Assembly (NCBI RefSeq): GCF_011290685.1
Contig: NZ_JAANYN010000011.1
Location: 62,001-126,000 of the forward strand
Direction of reading: 5' to 3'
Length of the DNA stretch: 64,000 bases
DNA from: Cyclobacterium plantarum
GTDB lineage: Bacteria; Bacteroidota; Bacteroidia; Cytophagales; Cyclobacteriaceae
Shown here: positions 19,539-29,628 of the stretch, piece after piece
Position numbering within the stretch: position 1 is the stretch's first letter
Layout of the letters: the number at the start of each line of letters is the position of its first letter
Position numbers and translations under genes: made by a program
Notes under the pieces: model-generated
What the model was told of the DNA's origin: nothing
Seen by the model: only the letters and a program-made list of their open reading frames with translations
Database searches by the model: none

Positions 19539-20027
19539 GTGAAAGAATACCAAAAAATTACACATACCAACACTTTACAGGTTATCCCCTGGAATGATCT
19601 GGATGCTAAGCGTAAGGATTTGATCCAACTGGCCACCAAAGCAGTTGACCTGGCTTATGCTCCCTATTCTAATTTTCGGGTTGGTGCAGCAGTAGTTTTG
19701 GAAAATGGGCAAACCTTTTGGGCCAACAATCAGGAAAACATCTGTTTTCCGGTGGGGATATGTGCAGAGCGACTTTTGCTGGGTTATACCCATGCCAACC
19801 ACCCCGATCAGAAACCGGAAATCCTGGCCATTGTGGCAAAAAAAGCGGATAATAGTGGATTAGCCACCGTCACCCCTTGCGGACTTTGCAGGCAAAGCAT
19901 CAGTGAATACGAAATGAAATTCAAAAAGCCCATCGAAATACTGATGTACCGGCCGGATGGAACGGTACTTCAGGCCGATGGAATAGATGCCTTGCTGCCC
20001 TTTAAATTTGAAGACCTGAATCAGTAA
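19539..20027 (+). CDS. cdd: Cytidine deaminase
   Basis: Deaminates cytidine and deoxycytidine to uridine and deoxyuridine in pyrimidine salvage; cytoplasmic and zinc-dependent. The zinc and catalytic residues are visible: C75-A-E77 and P-C114-GLC117. The PYSNFRVGAAV substrate motif is at about residue 42-52. At 162 residues it is slightly longer than dimeric or tetrameric Cdd of ~130-140 because of its N-terminus. The start is a GTG; no ATG lies before the conserved region. Its TAA overlaps the next ATG by one base, so translation is probably coupled. Confidence 0.92.
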   Translation: MKEYQKITHTNTLQVIPWNDLDAKRKDLIQLATKAVDLAYAPYSNFRVGAAVVLENGQTFWANNQENICFPVGICAERLLLGYTHANHPDQKPEILAIVAKKADNSGLATVTPCGLCRQSISEYEMKFKKPIEILMYRPDGTVLQADGIDALLPFKFEDLNQ

Positions 20028-20674
20028 TGGTCCGGCAAAATATTACCTACCAACAGCAGCACTTGTACCACCTGAGCCATCAGCCATCTGGAGAAGAGAA
20101 CTCCCTTTGGCTGGTTTTTCATGGATACGGGCAATTGGGGAATTTTTTTCTCAGGAAATTTTCAGCACTATTTCACCCCACGACCCTGATTGCGGCTCCT
20201 GAAGGTCTCAACCGCTTTTATCTGAAGGGTTTTTCCGGAAGAGTGGGTGCCAACTGGATGACCAAACATGAGCGGGAGAACGATATGGCGAATGCCAACA
20301 ACTACCTGAATGCCCTGATGAAAAACCTGCGGCAACAACTTCCCCTACTCCAATCCATACATGTTTTGGGCTTTTCTCAAGGAGCTGCCACCATGAGCCG
20401 TTGGATCTGTCAGGCAGGACTGGATTTGGACAAGGTCGTTTTCTGGGGAGGCGCTCCTGCCCATGACCTGGATCCAAATTTACTTCAAAAGACCTTAGCC
20501 AATTGCCGGGTAATCGCAGCATTGGGAGAAGAAGATCCATTTCTGAAAACCGAAAATTTTCAGGTGCAAATGAAACAACTTACCGTTCCTGGCATAGCTC
20601 AGTTACAAATCAAATATTATCCCGGAGGACATGAACTGGAGACTGGGTTGCTCAAAGAAATATTTTTGATGTAA
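20027..20674 (+). CDS. Alpha/beta hydrolase, phospholipase/carboxylesterase type
   Basis: A small cytoplasmic esterase of 215 residues, of the carboxylesterase/phospholipase (YpfH-like) group. The oxyanion segment WLVFHGYGQ is near residue 25, the nucleophile elbow is GFSQGAATMSRW, the acid is probably in ALGEEDPF, and the histidine is in YYPGGHELE. No signal peptide is visible. It overlaps cdd by one base and ends 9 bp before waaA. The natural ester is unknown. Confidence 0.85.
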   Translation: MVRQNITYQQQHLYHLSHQPSGEENSLWLVFHGYGQLGNFFLRKFSALFHPTTLIAAPEGLNRFYLKGFSGRVGANWMTKHERENDMANANNYLNALMKNLRQQLPLLQSIHVLGFSQGAATMSRWICQAGLDLDKVVFWGGAPAHDLDPNLLQKTLANCRVIAALGEEDPFLKTENFQVQMKQLTVPGIAQLQIKYYPGGHELETGLLKEIFLM

Positions 20675-20683
20675 TTTTGCCCC

Positions 20684-21925
20684 ATGAAGATTTTATATCA
20701 ACTGGGGATGTTGCTGATGGATGGGCTGATGAAGCTGGGCAGCCATTGGTCACCCAGGTTGAAACAGGGGGTATCGGGAAGAGAAGGCTTGTTTGAAAAA
20801 CTGGAGGCATTTAGAAAAAAACATCCGAGTCCACTGGTCTGGTTTCATGTGGCCTCCCTTGGGGAATACGAACAGGCGAAACCGGTAATTGCTGCCTTCA
20901 AGGAGAAATATCCCTTTTGGGCAGTAGCCGTTTCCTTTTTCAGCCCTTCAGGCTATGAACAGGCGATCAGAAAAAAACAGTTGTGGGTGGATCACATTAC
21001 CTATATTCCCACCGACACCCCTTCCCATGCCAAAAGATTTGTGAAAATCCTTTCACCGGATATGGCTGTTTTTATCAAATATGACCTTTGGGCGAATCAT
21101 ATAAGAGAATTGAAAAAGCAGGCTATTCCGCTCTTTCTGGTGGCGGCAGCTTTCAGAGCGGAACAGGTCTATTTTAAATGGTATGGTGGTTTTTTCCGAA
21201 ACCTGCTTTGCCAATTCGACCATATTTTTACCCAGAACAGCCTGTCCAAAGATCTTTTGGAAAAAATCAATTGTACCCGGGTAAGTGTCACGGGAGACCC
21301 AAGGTTTGATAACGTGGCCCGGATCAGCACTCAGCCCAAGTCTTTTCCGGATATCCGGGAGGGAATCAACGCTCCTGTTATGGTGCTGGGGAGTGTATGG
21401 CAGGAAGACATGGACCTGCTGATTCCCTGGATCAACCAGTCGGCCGATATTCAATTTATCCTTGCCCCGCATGACATTCAGGGGCCTATGATTCAGCGTT
21501 GGCAACAAGCCATCCAAAAACGCTGCATCAGGTATTCGGCATATAAAAGTGATTGGCAGGTACTGATCATCGATAATATTGGTATGCTTTCCTCCCTCTA
21601 CCAATTTGGCCGATGGGCATATGTGGGAGGAGCTTTTGGTAAAGGCCTTCACAATATTCTGGAGCCGCTGGCTTTTGGCATACCGGTCATGTTTGGAGAG
21701 CTGAAACAAGTATCCAGGTTTCCGGAGGCAGGCATCAGCGAAACATATGGCTGTGGCTTTCCAGTAAAAAATAATGCAATGTTGGCTGAAACCATGAACC
21801 AACTGATGCAGCCTGAACCCTATCAAAAGGCCTGCCAGGCTGCCAGAAAGCTACTATTGGCCAACCTGGGCAGTGCAGAAAAAACCATCGAGACCATCAA
21901 AGAAACAACATGGAAGGAAGGGTAA
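20684..21925 (+). CDS. waaA: 3-deoxy-D-manno-octulosonic acid (Kdo) transferase
   Basis: Transfers Kdo from CMP-Kdo to lipid A precursor on the cytoplasmic face of the inner membrane, an essential step of LPS core synthesis. Recognisable motifs are WFHVASLGEYEQAKP (residues ~52-66), the SFFSPSGYE segment, DPRFDN, GSVWQEDMD and the C-terminal GT-B donor site YVGGAFGKGLHNILEP. A hydrophobic N-terminal stretch (ILYQLGMLLMDGLM) could anchor it to the membrane. Length 413 is normal. The final 16 bases overlap the rsgA reading frame. Confidence 0.93.
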   Translation: MKILYQLGMLLMDGLMKLGSHWSPRLKQGVSGREGLFEKLEAFRKKHPSPLVWFHVASLGEYEQAKPVIAAFKEKYPFWAVAVSFFSPSGYEQAIRKKQLWVDHITYIPTDTPSHAKRFVKILSPDMAVFIKYDLWANHIRELKKQAIPLFLVAAAFRAEQVYFKWYGGFFRNLLCQFDHIFTQNSLSKDLLEKINCTRVSVTGDPRFDNVARISTQPKSFPDIREGINAPVMVLGSVWQEDMDLLIPWINQSADIQFILAPHDIQGPMIQRWQQAIQKRCIRYSAYKSDWQVLIIDNIGMLSSLYQFGRWAYVGGAFGKGLHNILEPLAFGIPVMFGELKQVSRFPEAGISETYGCGFPVKNNAMLAETMNQLMQPEPYQKACQAARKLLLANLGSAEKTIETIKETTWKEG

Positions 21926-22833
21926 TCAAAACAACAGGATCCTGGTACGAAGTGCAAACCCCGGAAGGCCTGTTAAAAGCCCGGCTGAGGGGCAAATTCA
22001 AGCAGGATGAGCTCAAACTCACCAATCCCATTGCGGTGGGAGATTATGTGCTCCTGCAAAAGGAGAAAGACCAGGAAACAGCAGTCATCAGTGAAATCCT
22101 TCCCAGGGAAAACTACATCATCAGGAAATCTACCCGGAAGCAGCACTTCTCGCATATACTGGCTTCCAATGTGGATCAGGCTTACCTGGTAGTGACCGTG
22201 AGAAACCCCAGGACCTCACTTGGTTTTATTGACCGGTTTTTGGTAAGCACGGAAAGTTTCCGGATTCCAGCCAGCATCATCATCAATAAGTCTGATGAGA
22301 TCATCAAGGAAAAGGACAAGGAGTATGCAGCGCTGATAAAAGAAATCTACGAGCCTTTGGGCTATCCGGTAATCCTGGTTTCAGCCCTATATGATGAGGA
22401 ACTGGTTTTGTCACTGGGTGCACAGCTGGACGGCAAGACCACGCTGATGACCGGACATTCCGGAGTGGGCAAATCTACCCTGCTCAACCGGCTGGTGCCA
22501 ACTGCCCGGCAAAGCACCCAACCGGTATCAAAATCTACATCTAAAGGGACACATACCACTACCTTTGCCGAAATGTTTTCCTTTGGCAAGGAGGGGTACA
22601 TCGTGGACACGCCCGGCATCAAGGAATTTGGCATATTGGATATTGGTGATGAAGAGCTCTCTCACTACTTTGTGGAATTGAGAAAATACCTGGGCCAATG
22701 CAAATACAATAATTGCCAGCATGTCAATGAACCGGGATGCAAGGTATTGGAAGTACTGGAGGAGGGATACATTCATCCCTATCGCTATGAAAGCTACCTG
22801 AAGATTTTGTATGAAGAAGATGACCACCGCTAG
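21910..22833 (+). CDS. rsgA: Ribosome small-subunit biogenesis GTPase RsgA
   Basis: A circularly permuted GTPase that checks 30S subunit maturation. An N-terminal OB fold (~1-70) is followed by G4 NKSD, then G1 GHSGVGKST (182-190), then G3 DTPGIKEF, which is the hallmark order. The C-terminal zinc site is C264, C269, H271 and C277 in the CKYNNCQH region. Length 307 is typical. The ATG at 21910 lies inside the waaA frame, giving a 16-bp overlap that fits coupled translation. Confidence 0.95.
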   Translation: MEGRVIKTTGSWYEVQTPEGLLKARLRGKFKQDELKLTNPIAVGDYVLLQKEKDQETAVISEILPRENYIIRKSTRKQHFSHILASNVDQAYLVVTVRNPRTSLGFIDRFLVSTESFRIPASIIINKSDEIIKEKDKEYAALIKEIYEPLGYPVILVSALYDEELVLSLGAQLDGKTTLMTGHSGVGKSTLLNRLVPTARQSTQPVSKSTSKGTHTTTFAEMFSFGKEGYIVDTPGIKEFGILDIGDEELSHYFVELRKYLGQCKYNNCQHVNEPGCKVLEVLEEGYIHPYRYESYLKILYEEDDHR

Positions 22834-22971
22834 TTGACGTGGAATCCGGCGAGACGTCAGGACACCGGAAGCCGTAAAAAATCGGCAATCCTTTGAAATC
22901 AGTTTCTTTTGAAGTAATTTTCTTTTTTATTTCATCCGGATACTTCTTCGGGTTAAAATCCTAATTGTCCC

Positions 22972-23475
22972 ATGAGTGAAACAAAAACCCTGGTGCTGAA
23001 CCACAAGCAAATCCAACAGAAAATCGTGCGGATAGCCTATGAAATTTATGAACGCAATGTGGGAGAAACAGCATTGATATTTGCCGGATTGACGGGCATG
23101 GGTCATGTCCTGGCCGGATTGATCGCTGAAAAGCTGAGTGAAATAGCTCCCATAAAGGTGGATCTGATCGCCGTAAGCCTGGATAAATCCAATCCAAAGT
23201 TAGGAGAGGTTAGGCTATCGGATAAAGGACCCTTTGGCGGAAAATGCATCATCCTGGTCGACGATGTACTCAATACGGGTAAAACCCTGGCTTATGCCAT
23301 GGTGCCTTTTTTGGAAGACAATGTCAAACAAATAGAAGTGGCCGTACTGGTGAACAGAAGTCACAAGTTGTTTCCCGTTTCCCCTGACTATACCGGATTC
23401 GAACTGGCCACTACCCTTAGCGAACACATTACTGTAGATTTACAACCTGAAGCCTCCACCGTTCACCTGCACTGA
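22972..23475 (+). CDS. Phosphoribosyltransferase family protein (PyrR-like)
   Basis: A type I PRTase fold of 167 residues. The PRPP-binding loop is [15 protein letters not shown] near residues 95-109, and the N-terminal [11 protein letters not shown] substrate loop resembles PyrR. PyrR proteins regulate pyrimidine genes by binding mRNA and may have weak uracil phosphoribosyltransferase activity. Whether this one does either is not shown, and no pyrimidine biosynthesis operon or leader RNA is visible here. One base separates it from panB, so the two are cotranscribed. Confidence 0.82.
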   Translation: MSETKTLVLNHKQIQQKIVRIAYEIYERNVGETALIFAGLTGMGHVLAGLIAEKLSEIAPIKVDLIAVSLDKSNPKLGEVRLSDKGPFGGKCIILVDDVLNTGKTLAYAMVPFLEDNVKQIEVAVLVNRSHKLFPVSPDYTGFELATTLSEHITVDLQPEASTVHLH

Positions 23476-23476
23476 T

Positions 23477-24298
23477 ATGTCTGTACACCAATCTACCCAC
23501 TTGAAACGGATTACCACGCATATCCTGCAGGAGATGAAAAAGCGGAATGAAAAGATCTCCATGCTTACCGCCTATGATTTTTCGATGGCCGGAATTGTGG
23601 ACAGTGCCGGCATAGATATGATTTTGGTGGGCGACTCGGCCTCCAATGTAATGGCCGGCCATGAAACGACGCTTCCCATTACCCTAGATCAGATGATTTA
23701 CCATGCCACCTCAGTGGTGCGCGCAGTGGAAAGGGCATTGGTAGTGGTAGACATTCCCTTTGGATCCTATCAGGGCAATAGCTCTGAAGCCTTGCGCTCT
23801 GCGATCCGCATCATGAAGGAGTCAGGAGCCCATGCCGTAAAGGTGGAGGGGGGAGCGGAGATCAAAGAATCGGTGGTCCGGATTTTAAGTGCGGGTGTCC
23901 CGGTAATGGGCCATTTGGGTCTTACTCCCCAATCCATTTATAAATTTGGCACCTATACCGTCAGGGCCAAGGAAAAGGATGAGGCCAACAAATTGCTGGA
24001 AGATGCCAAAATTCTGGAAGACTGTGGCTGTTTTGCGCTGGTGCTGGAAAAAATACCTGCCAAACTGGCCAAAAAAGTGGCAGAGCAGGTTTCTATTCCA
24101 GTAATCGGAATTGGTGCCGGCCCCGACGTGGACGGGCAGGTGCTGGTATTGCACGATATGCTGGGCATCACCCAGGAGTTTCAGCCCAGGTTTCTCCGGC
24201 AATATGCAGACATACGCAGCACCATGCACCAGGCCGTCAGCAATTACATCAAAGATGTAAAAGCAAAGGATTTTCCCAACGAAAAAGAGAGCTACTGA
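23477..24298 (+). CDS. panB: 3-methyl-2-oxobutanoate hydroxymethyltransferase (ketopantoate hydroxymethyltransferase)
   Basis: The first committed step of pantothenate/CoA synthesis: adds a hydroxymethyl group from 5,10-methylene-THF to alpha-ketoisovalerate. It is a TIM barrel with the metal ligands in [12 protein letters not shown] and [11 protein letters not shown], and the catalytic Glu in [20 protein letters not shown] and [15 protein letters not shown] are all characteristic. The normal PanB body is ~260 residues and this has 273. It overlaps the convergent cytochrome gene by 7 bp at the 3' end. Confidence 0.95.
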   Translation: MSVHQSTHLKRITTHILQEMKKRNEKISMLTAYDFSMAGIVDSAGIDMILVGDSASNVMAGHETTLPITLDQMIYHATSVVRAVERALVVVDIPFGSYQGNSSEALRSAIRIMKESGAHAVKVEGGAEIKESVVRILSAGVPVMGHLGLTPQSIYKFGTYTVRAKEKDEANKLLEDAKILEDCGCFALVLEKIPAKLAKKVAEQVSIPVIGIGAGPDVDGQVLVLHDMLGITQEFQPRFLRQYADIRSTMHQAVSNYIKDVKAKDFPNEKESY

Positions 24299-26943
24299 CT
24301 TTCCAGAAAGGCCAGCAGATCTTTCAGGTCCTGATTGCTTAGCCGCTTTTCCAGGCCTTCGGGCATCAGGGATGTTGCTGACATGCCATATTCCAAAGCA
24401 TCCGCTTTTTTTACCTGGACAAACCCCTCTGCCTGGGTATACAACTTGATGTCTTCATAGCCCACATCTATCTGCCGGCCATCATATCGGGTACCATCTT
24501 TCATTTCAATGAACCAGCCCTGCCATTCCGGACTCATTTCTTCGGATGGCAAAAGGATGGAGCCGATCAGCCCCCTTCTATCCTTTGATTTGCCTACATT
24601 GCTCAGGTCGGGTCCCAGGTCCCCGCCGCGGGCACCTACTACATGACAGGTGGAGCAAAGCGAAGTGTTGGAATAAAATACCCTCCTTCCCCGGTCGGGA
24701 TCGGCCGGGCCTTCAAGTAGGGAGTTCCACGCATCCAATTCCTGAGGATCGGGTCGTTGGCCGGTGTCCTGTGACAAGGCCAGCATCAACTGCTGCCGCA
24801 AGCCTTCACTGTCACAAGTGCTTCCGTCATTCAAAACCCGCTCCATGGCTAGCTTTACGGCTTCTTCTCCACTTTTGGCCCGAAGATACCTTGCCGCAGC
24901 TATGGCCAGGTTTTCACTGGAAACTTCTAATAGTGGAATAATTTCCCTCCATTCTTTCAGGGGCTGCCTGGAGAGTGCCGACAAGGATTCTGCCCGTAGA
25001 TTGACGGGTTTATTTGTTGATAAACTGATCTGAAGCAGGACATCCGCCACCTGTGGATCAGGTACATTGGCCAGGGTCTGGATAACTTCCATTAGCAGGT
25101 ACTCCTCTTTTTCCAGGGATAAAAATTCCAGCAGAAGTTCTTTCTGATCGGCCGGATCTTCGAGATACCGAAGGGCAAAGGCTCTCATTTGAGAAGGATT
25201 GGAGGGATCACTGACAATTCCCGCAATGAATTCATCTGGTAATTCTAAAGGGATCCGCTTGGAGATTTCTTCCTGTTTATTCTGGTATGCCTTCTGGAAT
25301 TGTGGTTCCAGGAGTTTTACCGTTTCCAGATAGGTTTCGAACAATTGGGTCGTAAAATCTCCGGCAGTAAGGGCCCGCTCCAGGTTTTCCCTTTGGGATG
25401 CCAGTCCATGACTGCCGATCCAGATCAGTGCCATTCTTCTTATTTCTGGATCAGGATCTTCTAAAAATTGCCGGGCCAGGGCGGCTTCCCTGGGATGATC
25501 GGAATGCCGGAGTGCCAAAAGTGCGCTCAACCTTACATCAGCTGATGCGTCCTGCATGGCCTGCTCCAGTTTTTTCCGGTGCACCTCCCTGCTTAAACCC
25601 ATCACCGCAGTATGTCTTACAAAAGGATCATTGGATTGGAGGTTTTTGAAATGCTGGTCAAAATTAGTCGATTTTGAAAGCAATTGGTTTAACCGCTTCA
25701 CCTTTTCGTTGGCTATAGGTGGATCGTACAGGCTTCTTTGCGCCAAATGTTCGGTATTTTCTTTTGCCGAAAGCTTCCATATTTTCCCTTTCCCATGGTT
25801 GGGATATACTCTTTCCACCCAATCGGTAAAATAAATATTGCCTTTACTGTCAGCGGCAAATGCCACCGGCCGGAAATTTTTGCCCCCCCGTAAAATCACC
25901 TCGGTGGATCCGGTCAGGGACAACCCCTTTTCTTCCAGGGCAATCCGGACGATGCTGCTTTCCTCCCAAATGGTACAGAGCATCTGATCATGGTAATCTT
26001 GAGGCAGTCTGCCCAGGTTGGCGTTCAGGAGTCCGGAAGGCGATTCTCCCAATGGGGCTGCATAGGGTAGGGTTCCCGGCAATTCACCATTCCAGGCCAG
26101 GTAGGGGTGAATCCCGCTACCCCCAAACAAGGATTGGTAGCCAAAGTCGGAGCCTTTTACCGCATGAACCAGTCTGTTTGGACCCCGGCTGTCCGGATCA
26201 TTGTCGGCTACCAGCAAGCGACCGTAGTTATCAAACTTCAGGTCAAAGGGATTCCAGTATCCCGTAGAAAATATTTCCAGTTCTGTCCCATCCGTTTTGG
26301 CACGAAGAATATTGCCGCCATCTCCATAACCCGACACTTCCTTGCCATCACTGCCCTGAAAAATCCAGTGGGCTGCCCCGGTGTTGCCCCTGCCGATATA
26401 CATATACCCTTCCGTGTCGAAGGCAATGCTCAGGATGGCGGCATGGGCATAGACCTGTCCGGGTTTGGTAAATGCCATCAGTTTTTCGCTTCTTTCGCTG
26501 ATCCCGTCTCCATCCTCGTCATAAAATTTCCACACCTCTTTAGAGGTAACCGCAAACAAATGTCCTTCCGGAGAAAAAGCGATATTCAAACCCTCAAATA
26601 ATCCTTCCGCAAAGACGGACTCCCTGTCCCAGTTCCCGTCTCCATTGCCGTCCTCATAAACTTTGATGAGATCATGGTCCGGACCCTGATAGTCTTTTGG
26701 TGGCAGATGGGTATGGGATTCCAAGACATATACCCTGTCTTTTTCATCCACGGCAATGCCAATAGGCGTGACAATTTCAGGATCCTGCTTCATCAGGGTC
26801 AATTCCAGCCGCTCGTCCAAAACGGTGACGCCGTCCACTACCATGGGCCCATTTTTTACCTCACTGTTTTCACAGGAGAAAATAACAGGTACCCATAAAA
26901 TGAAATGTGCAAACAGGAACAGGTCTGGTTTTTTTAAATACAT
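24292..26943 (-). CDS. PVC-type membrane-bound dehydrogenase with HEAT repeats and cytochrome c domain
   Basis: A large secreted lipoprotein of the type common in planctomycetes and some Bacteroidota. Order: lipobox leader (PVIFSC), a soluble-dehydrogenase-like beta-propeller (~residues 35-400, with [15 protein letters not shown] and [14 protein letters not shown]), HEAT-like repeats (~420-740, e.g. [16 protein letters not shown]) and a C-terminal cytochrome c domain with heme motif CSTCH near residue 757. Such proteins are presumed to oxidise sugar-like substrates and pass electrons to the heme. I moved the start to the ATG at 26943; the longer frame to 27027 adds 28 residues that would destroy the signal peptide. 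It follows the TIM-barrel gene on the same strand after a gap of ~200 bp. Confidence 0.85.
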   Translation of the reverse strand: MYLKKPDLFLFAHFILWVPVIFSCENSEVKNGPMVVDGVTVLDERLELTLMKQDPEIVTPIGIAVDEKDRVYVLESHTHLPPKDYQGPDHDLIKVYEDGNGDGNWDRESVFAEGLFEGLNIAFSPEGHLFAVTSKEVWKFYDEDGDGISERSEKLMAFTKPGQVYAHAAILSIAFDTEGYMYIGRGNTGAAHWIFQGSDGKEVSGYGDGGNILRAKTDGTELEIFSTGYWNPFDLKFDNYGRLLVADNDPDSRGPNRLVHAVKGSDFGYQSLFGGSGIHPYLAWNGELPGTLPYAAPLGESPSGLLNANLGRLPQDYHDQMLCTIWEESSIVRIALEEKGLSLTGSTEVILRGGKNFRPVAFAADSKGNIYFTDWVERVYPNHGKGKIWKLSAKENTEHLAQRSLYDPPIANEKVKRLNQLLSKSTNFDQHFKNLQSNDPFVRHTAVMGLSREVHRKKLEQAMQDASADVRLSALLALRHSDHPREAALARQFLEDPDPEIRRMALIWIGSHGLASQRENLERALTAGDFTTQLFETYLETVKLLEPQFQKAYQNKQEEISKRIPLELPDEFIAGIVSDPSNPSQMRAFALRYLEDPADQKELLLEFLSLEKEEYLLMEVIQTLANVPDPQVADVLLQISLSTNKPVNLRAESLSALSRQPLKEWREIIPLLEVSSENLAIAAARYLRAKSGEEAVKLAMERVLNDGSTCDSEGLRQQLMLALSQDTGQRPDPQELDAWNSLLEGPADPDRGRRVFYSNTSLCSTCHVVGARGGDLGPDLSNVGKSKDRRGLIGSILLPSEEMSPEWQGWFIEMKDGTRYDGRQIDVGYEDIKLYTQAEGFVQVKKADALEYGMSATSLMPEGLEKRLSNQDLKDLLAFLESQ

Positions 26944-26995
26944 AACGGAGTACTTTGTTCTTTTGGAAGTACTTTGATTGGTATTTGAAATTCGG

Positions 26996-27062
26996 AAACC
27001 TGTCAGGTTTTTTTGGTTTTCAGCCAATAATAAACGTTGAGAAGATTAAACCTGACAGGTTT
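26996..27062. repeat. Pair of opposed 15-bp AAACCTGACAGGTTT palindromes
   Basis: AAACCTGTCAGGTTT at 26996-27010 and AAACCTGACAGGTTT at 27048-27062 are reverse complements of each other, and each is a palindrome around one central base. They lie between the TIM-barrel gene and the cytochrome gene. A third, damaged copy is at about 44735-44749, beside the beta-barrel gene stop. They could be operators, terminator hairpins or dispersed palindromes. Confidence 0.6.
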
Positions 27063-27141
27063 TACGCTTTCTTATTTTTTTGACAGGATTTTATTCATCA
27101 AAACGCAACTAAGGTTGGCGGATGATGGAATAATGCAATCA

Positions 27142-28059
27142 CTATTTCTGGTATTTTTCGAATAATTGGTAAGCACGCGTGAGGTCTTTTACCAGGGTAG
27201 TTTCATTCAGGGGAGGGGCCATTTCTACCAACAAATAGCCCTCATAGCCATAGTCCAACATTTTCTGAATCACCCCATCGTTGTCGGTTACTCCTTCTCC
27301 AAAATTCACTACTTTATGCACGCCCATTTTCTCCGTATCTTTGATGTCGATGTGCAGGATTTTTTCGTGAAATTTATCCACTACCTCCAACAGGTCCACG
27401 TTGGAACCATTGAAGTGCGCATTGTCCATACACATCCCTACATGGGTGGAATTGATGGCATCAAATATATTCTCATAATCCTCAATGAATTCGATGTTGT
27501 TATTGGCGTGGTTTTCCAGCAGGAGCAGTACATCCATTTCTTCCGCTGCGGGGGCAAGTTCCCGCACGATTTCCACCACCGCCTCCGGACCGCCAGCTTT
27601 CCCACGTCCTGCTCCGGTGCATTTGACCCGGCGGCAACCGAGTTTTTTTGCCGCTTCCATCAGCCACAGTTTATGGGCAACATCCTTTACGATGTTTCCT
27701 TCTGCCCCAAAGGAACTGCCCTGCACACAGATGGGGGTTAAGCCATGTTCATCGCAGCGTTGCTGTATGCTGCCAATGCCCGAAGGGGTAAGGTTTCTGC
27801 CATACCAGCAGTTGAACTCTACATTTTTAAAGGGAAGTTGAGGAATGACCTGAAATGCTTTTTCAAAATTTTCATCCCCAAAACCGTCACAGGTGATGGT
27901 GGCAATGGCCAATTCCACATTTTTTGATTGGTTTGTTGAATGCCGGGAATTTGCCAGCGATGCTGCCTGAAAAGATGCCAGGCCTGCCATGCCCAAACCT
28001 GCCTTTTTTAGAAATTTGCGTCGGTCATGTGCTGAATCCTGAAGGTTAAAGTGTTTCAT
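27142..28059 (-). CDS. Sugar phosphate isomerase/epimerase-like TIM barrel, Tat-exported
   Basis: A xylose-isomerase-like TIM barrel of 305 residues (AP endonuclease 2 superfamily). The Tat signal DRRKFLKKAGLGMAG is at residues 12-26, so it is folded before export to the periplasm. Metal and substrate residues are in LLLENHANNNIEF, MCMDNAHFNG, LHIDIKDTE and LLVEMAPP. Bacteroidota export many such proteins next to dehydrogenases and PVC-type cytochromes, as here, which suggests sugar-derivative catabolism. The substrate is unknown. Confidence 0.85.
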   Translation of the reverse strand: MKHFNLQDSAHDRRKFLKKAGLGMAGLASFQAASLANSRHSTNQSKNVELAIATITCDGFGDENFEKAFQVIPQLPFKNVEFNCWYGRNLTPSGIGSIQQRCDEHGLTPICVQGSSFGAEGNIVKDVAHKLWLMEAAKKLGCRRVKCTGAGRGKAGGPEAVVEIVRELAPAAEEMDVLLLLENHANNNIEFIEDYENIFDAINSTHVGMCMDNAHFNGSNVDLLEVVDKFHEKILHIDIKDTEKMGVHKVVNFGEGVTDNDGVIQKMLDYGYEGYLLVEMAPPLNETTLVKDLTRAYQLFEKYQK

Positions 28060-28192
28060 GATCTACTTTTTATCGTCTCCTAAAGTACTAAAAATTCAAA
28101 TCAGGAGAAGTATTTTGCAGCATTAATCCTTCATGGTCTATTAATTTTGGTTCATTGAACGCAGGCTCAAGCCACTAGCTCCCTCCTACTAG

Positions 28193-28392
28193 ACTGGGTG
28201 TAGTTTGTAACTACATCCCTTTTATCATTTTTTTAACGTCAGCGAGGCATTTGCAATGCCGGATCTTATCGGAAAGCTATAATGAATTTCGTTCTACAAA
28301 ACGACCAATTTTAGCCATTGCAAATGGCTTTCGGGCGGCCCCTTTTTGTTTGCGACAGCGATGATACCAGGGTGAAGTGGTATACTTCACCC
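28193..28392 (+). repeat. Four-hairpin cassette, full copy 3
   Basis: 200 bp: H1 28193-28219 (stem GTAGTT/AACTAC), H2 28246-28260, H3 28313-28329 (AGCCATT/AATGGCT) and H4 28370-28392 (GGGTGAAGT/ACTTCACCC). The H1 stem differs from copies 1, 2 and 5 but is still fully paired. Confidence 0.85.
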
Positions 28393-28413
28393 AGTCTCTA
28401 TTCTTTTTCCAGG

Positions 28414-28531
28414 ACTGGGTGTAGATTGTATCTACATCCCTTTTATCGTTTTATTTACGCCATCGAGGCATTTGCAATGCCGGGTTCCATGGACCAACCG
28501 TAAAGAAAATCGTTCTCGAAAACGTACAAGT
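28414..28531 (+). repeat. Four-hairpin cassette, truncated copy (H1-H2)
   Basis: H1 at 28414-28440 (GTAGAT/ATCTAC) and H2 at 28467-28481, followed by the usual H2-H3 spacer, which then stops before H3. It begins 21 bp after the H4 of full copy 3, in the same orientation. Confidence 0.75.
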
Positions 28532-28577
28532 CAAGGAATTCAGTTAGAGATCTATATAGTTTATAGTTAAGAAATTT

Positions 28578-28604
28578 GGAACCATATAAGGAATATAAGG
28601 GCAT
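28578..28604 (+). repeat. Solo left half of the 160-bp repeat (family 2)
   Basis: GGAACCATATAAGG followed by AATATAAGGGCAT matches the left end of the tandem units at 54.7-57.5 kb. No right half follows. It lies 26 kb from the main arrays. Confidence 0.75.
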
Positions 28605-28892
28605 TTAAGGGATCTTCCAATGATATAATTTGGGTGGGCCGCTCTGTTGTTTCACAGCAGAAATTCTGTTGGGTAGAGGTTACCCTTTCATTTCCGGAAT
28701 CGATCCTGGTCTGCTGCTACTTCGAAAAATCACATCGAAGTTCTACCTTCCCGGGGTCATGTGGGGCCTGCATTTTCAATAAGCATGGTGTAGGTTGTCA
28801 AAATCTTTTCTTTTAGGGGTTTTGGAACTGACTTTTTTCATCATGCACATTATTTTGTCTGAAAAAATAATTTTCGATTTATTTAGAGGTCC

Positions 28893-29081
28893 CTAATGGT
28901 AGAAATATTCAGTGGTGGTAATCTGTTGGAACCCAAAATATGGATCAAATTCCTTTTGCCGGATCATTTTACCCGCTGAATCATAAAAATATTGGAACGC
29001 ATCACGCCTTTCTTCACTGTCAATGGCAGATTTACCTGTTTCCATAGCTTCCAATAAGGAGTTTTTGTATCTATAGTAGTT
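28893..29081 (-). pseudogene. Unidentified coding remnant (C-terminal fragment)
   Basis: An open frame of ~62 codons ending in TAG, bounded upstream by an in-frame TGA, with no start codon at its head. The translation looks protein-like (NSLLEAMETGKSAIDSEERR, FQYFYDSAGKMIRQKEF, PYFGFQQI). The only internal ATGs would remove a large part of it. I do not recognise the family. It may be the tail of a gene destroyed during repeat-driven rearrangement. Confidence 0.35.
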
Positions 29082-29140
29082 TCAATCAAAATTAAATCCA
29101 AAGGATATGAAAAAGATTTTATGGCTACTTTTTATGTGTA

Positions 29141-29554
29141 TTAATCTGAGCAATCCGGCTTGCCTTCGACAACGGATGTATTTTTTGCGGCCAACTCATA
29201 TGGCTGAATAAGGACTTCCACTGGCAAACCCAGAAAGGAAGAAAGGTTTCTTATCATCTCAATTGTCAAGGCTCTTTTCCTGTTAAGTACCAGGCTGACT
29301 GTTGTCTTACTCCCAATGTATGGGATTAAATCTTTATCCATCAGCCTCTTTCTCTCCATTGTTTCTTTGATGGCATCTATGGGTTCAGGAAGGGAAACAG
29401 GGTAGTGCTCCCTTTCATATTTATCGATTAAAGTGACCAGCAATTCAGCCTCCATTCCTTCCCCGCTCCCTGCATCTGCTTCAAAAATTTCAGCAAGCCT
29501 GGCAAGTGACATTTTATATTCTTGTTCGGTTGTGATTGGTTTATTCCAATTCAT
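29141..29554 (-). CDS. higA: HigA-family antitoxin (helix-turn-helix)
   Basis: Antitoxin of a type II HigBA module; expected to bind HigB and repress their common promoter. At 137 residues it has an N-terminal helical part (TEQEYKMSLARLAEIFEAD) and a C-terminal XRE-type HTH (YIGSKTTVSLVLNRKRALTIEMIRNLSSFLGLP). This HigA architecture has the upstream helix region typical of chromosomal antitoxins. It lies downstream of higB on the same strand, the usual toxin-first order, but with an unusually wide 132-bp gap. Gene symbols are by family resemblance. Confidence 0.82.
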   Translation of the reverse strand: MNWNKPITTEQEYKMSLARLAEIFEADAGSGEGMEAELLVTLIDKYEREHYPVSLPEPIDAIKETMERKRLMDKDLIPYIGSKTTVSLVLNRKRALTIEMIRNLSSFLGLPVEVLIQPYELAAKNTSVVEGKPDCSD

Positions 29555-29628
29555 GTTATATTTTTTTTTCTTCGGTTAGACCTGACTGCCGTTCCAGGTA
29601 TTTAATAATCAATCTACTATGGGATTTT

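Larger units (their letters stand above)
28060..29140. other. Accessory intergenic region with repeats and one coding remnant
   Basis: About 1.08 kb separates the TIM-barrel gene from higA. It contains a full hairpin cassette (28193-28392), a truncated second one (28414-28531), a solo half of repeat family 2 (28578-28604) and an open coding-like remnant (28893-29081, minus). Between 28620 and 28880 I see no gene. A 34-codon frame starting with a signal-peptide-like sequence at 29107 (plus) runs into higA and is not called. Confidence 0.6.

Noticed and set aside
22972-23475. Calling the phosphoribosyltransferase pyrR with a riboregulated operon
   Set aside because: No pyrimidine operon or attenuator-like leader is visible; family membership only.
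29107-29211. A plus-strand ATG with a signal-peptide-like start (MKKILWLLFMCINLS)
   Set aside because: Stops after 34 codons, overlaps higA on the other strand and includes part of the CTGTGTTAATCTGAGC-type repeat.
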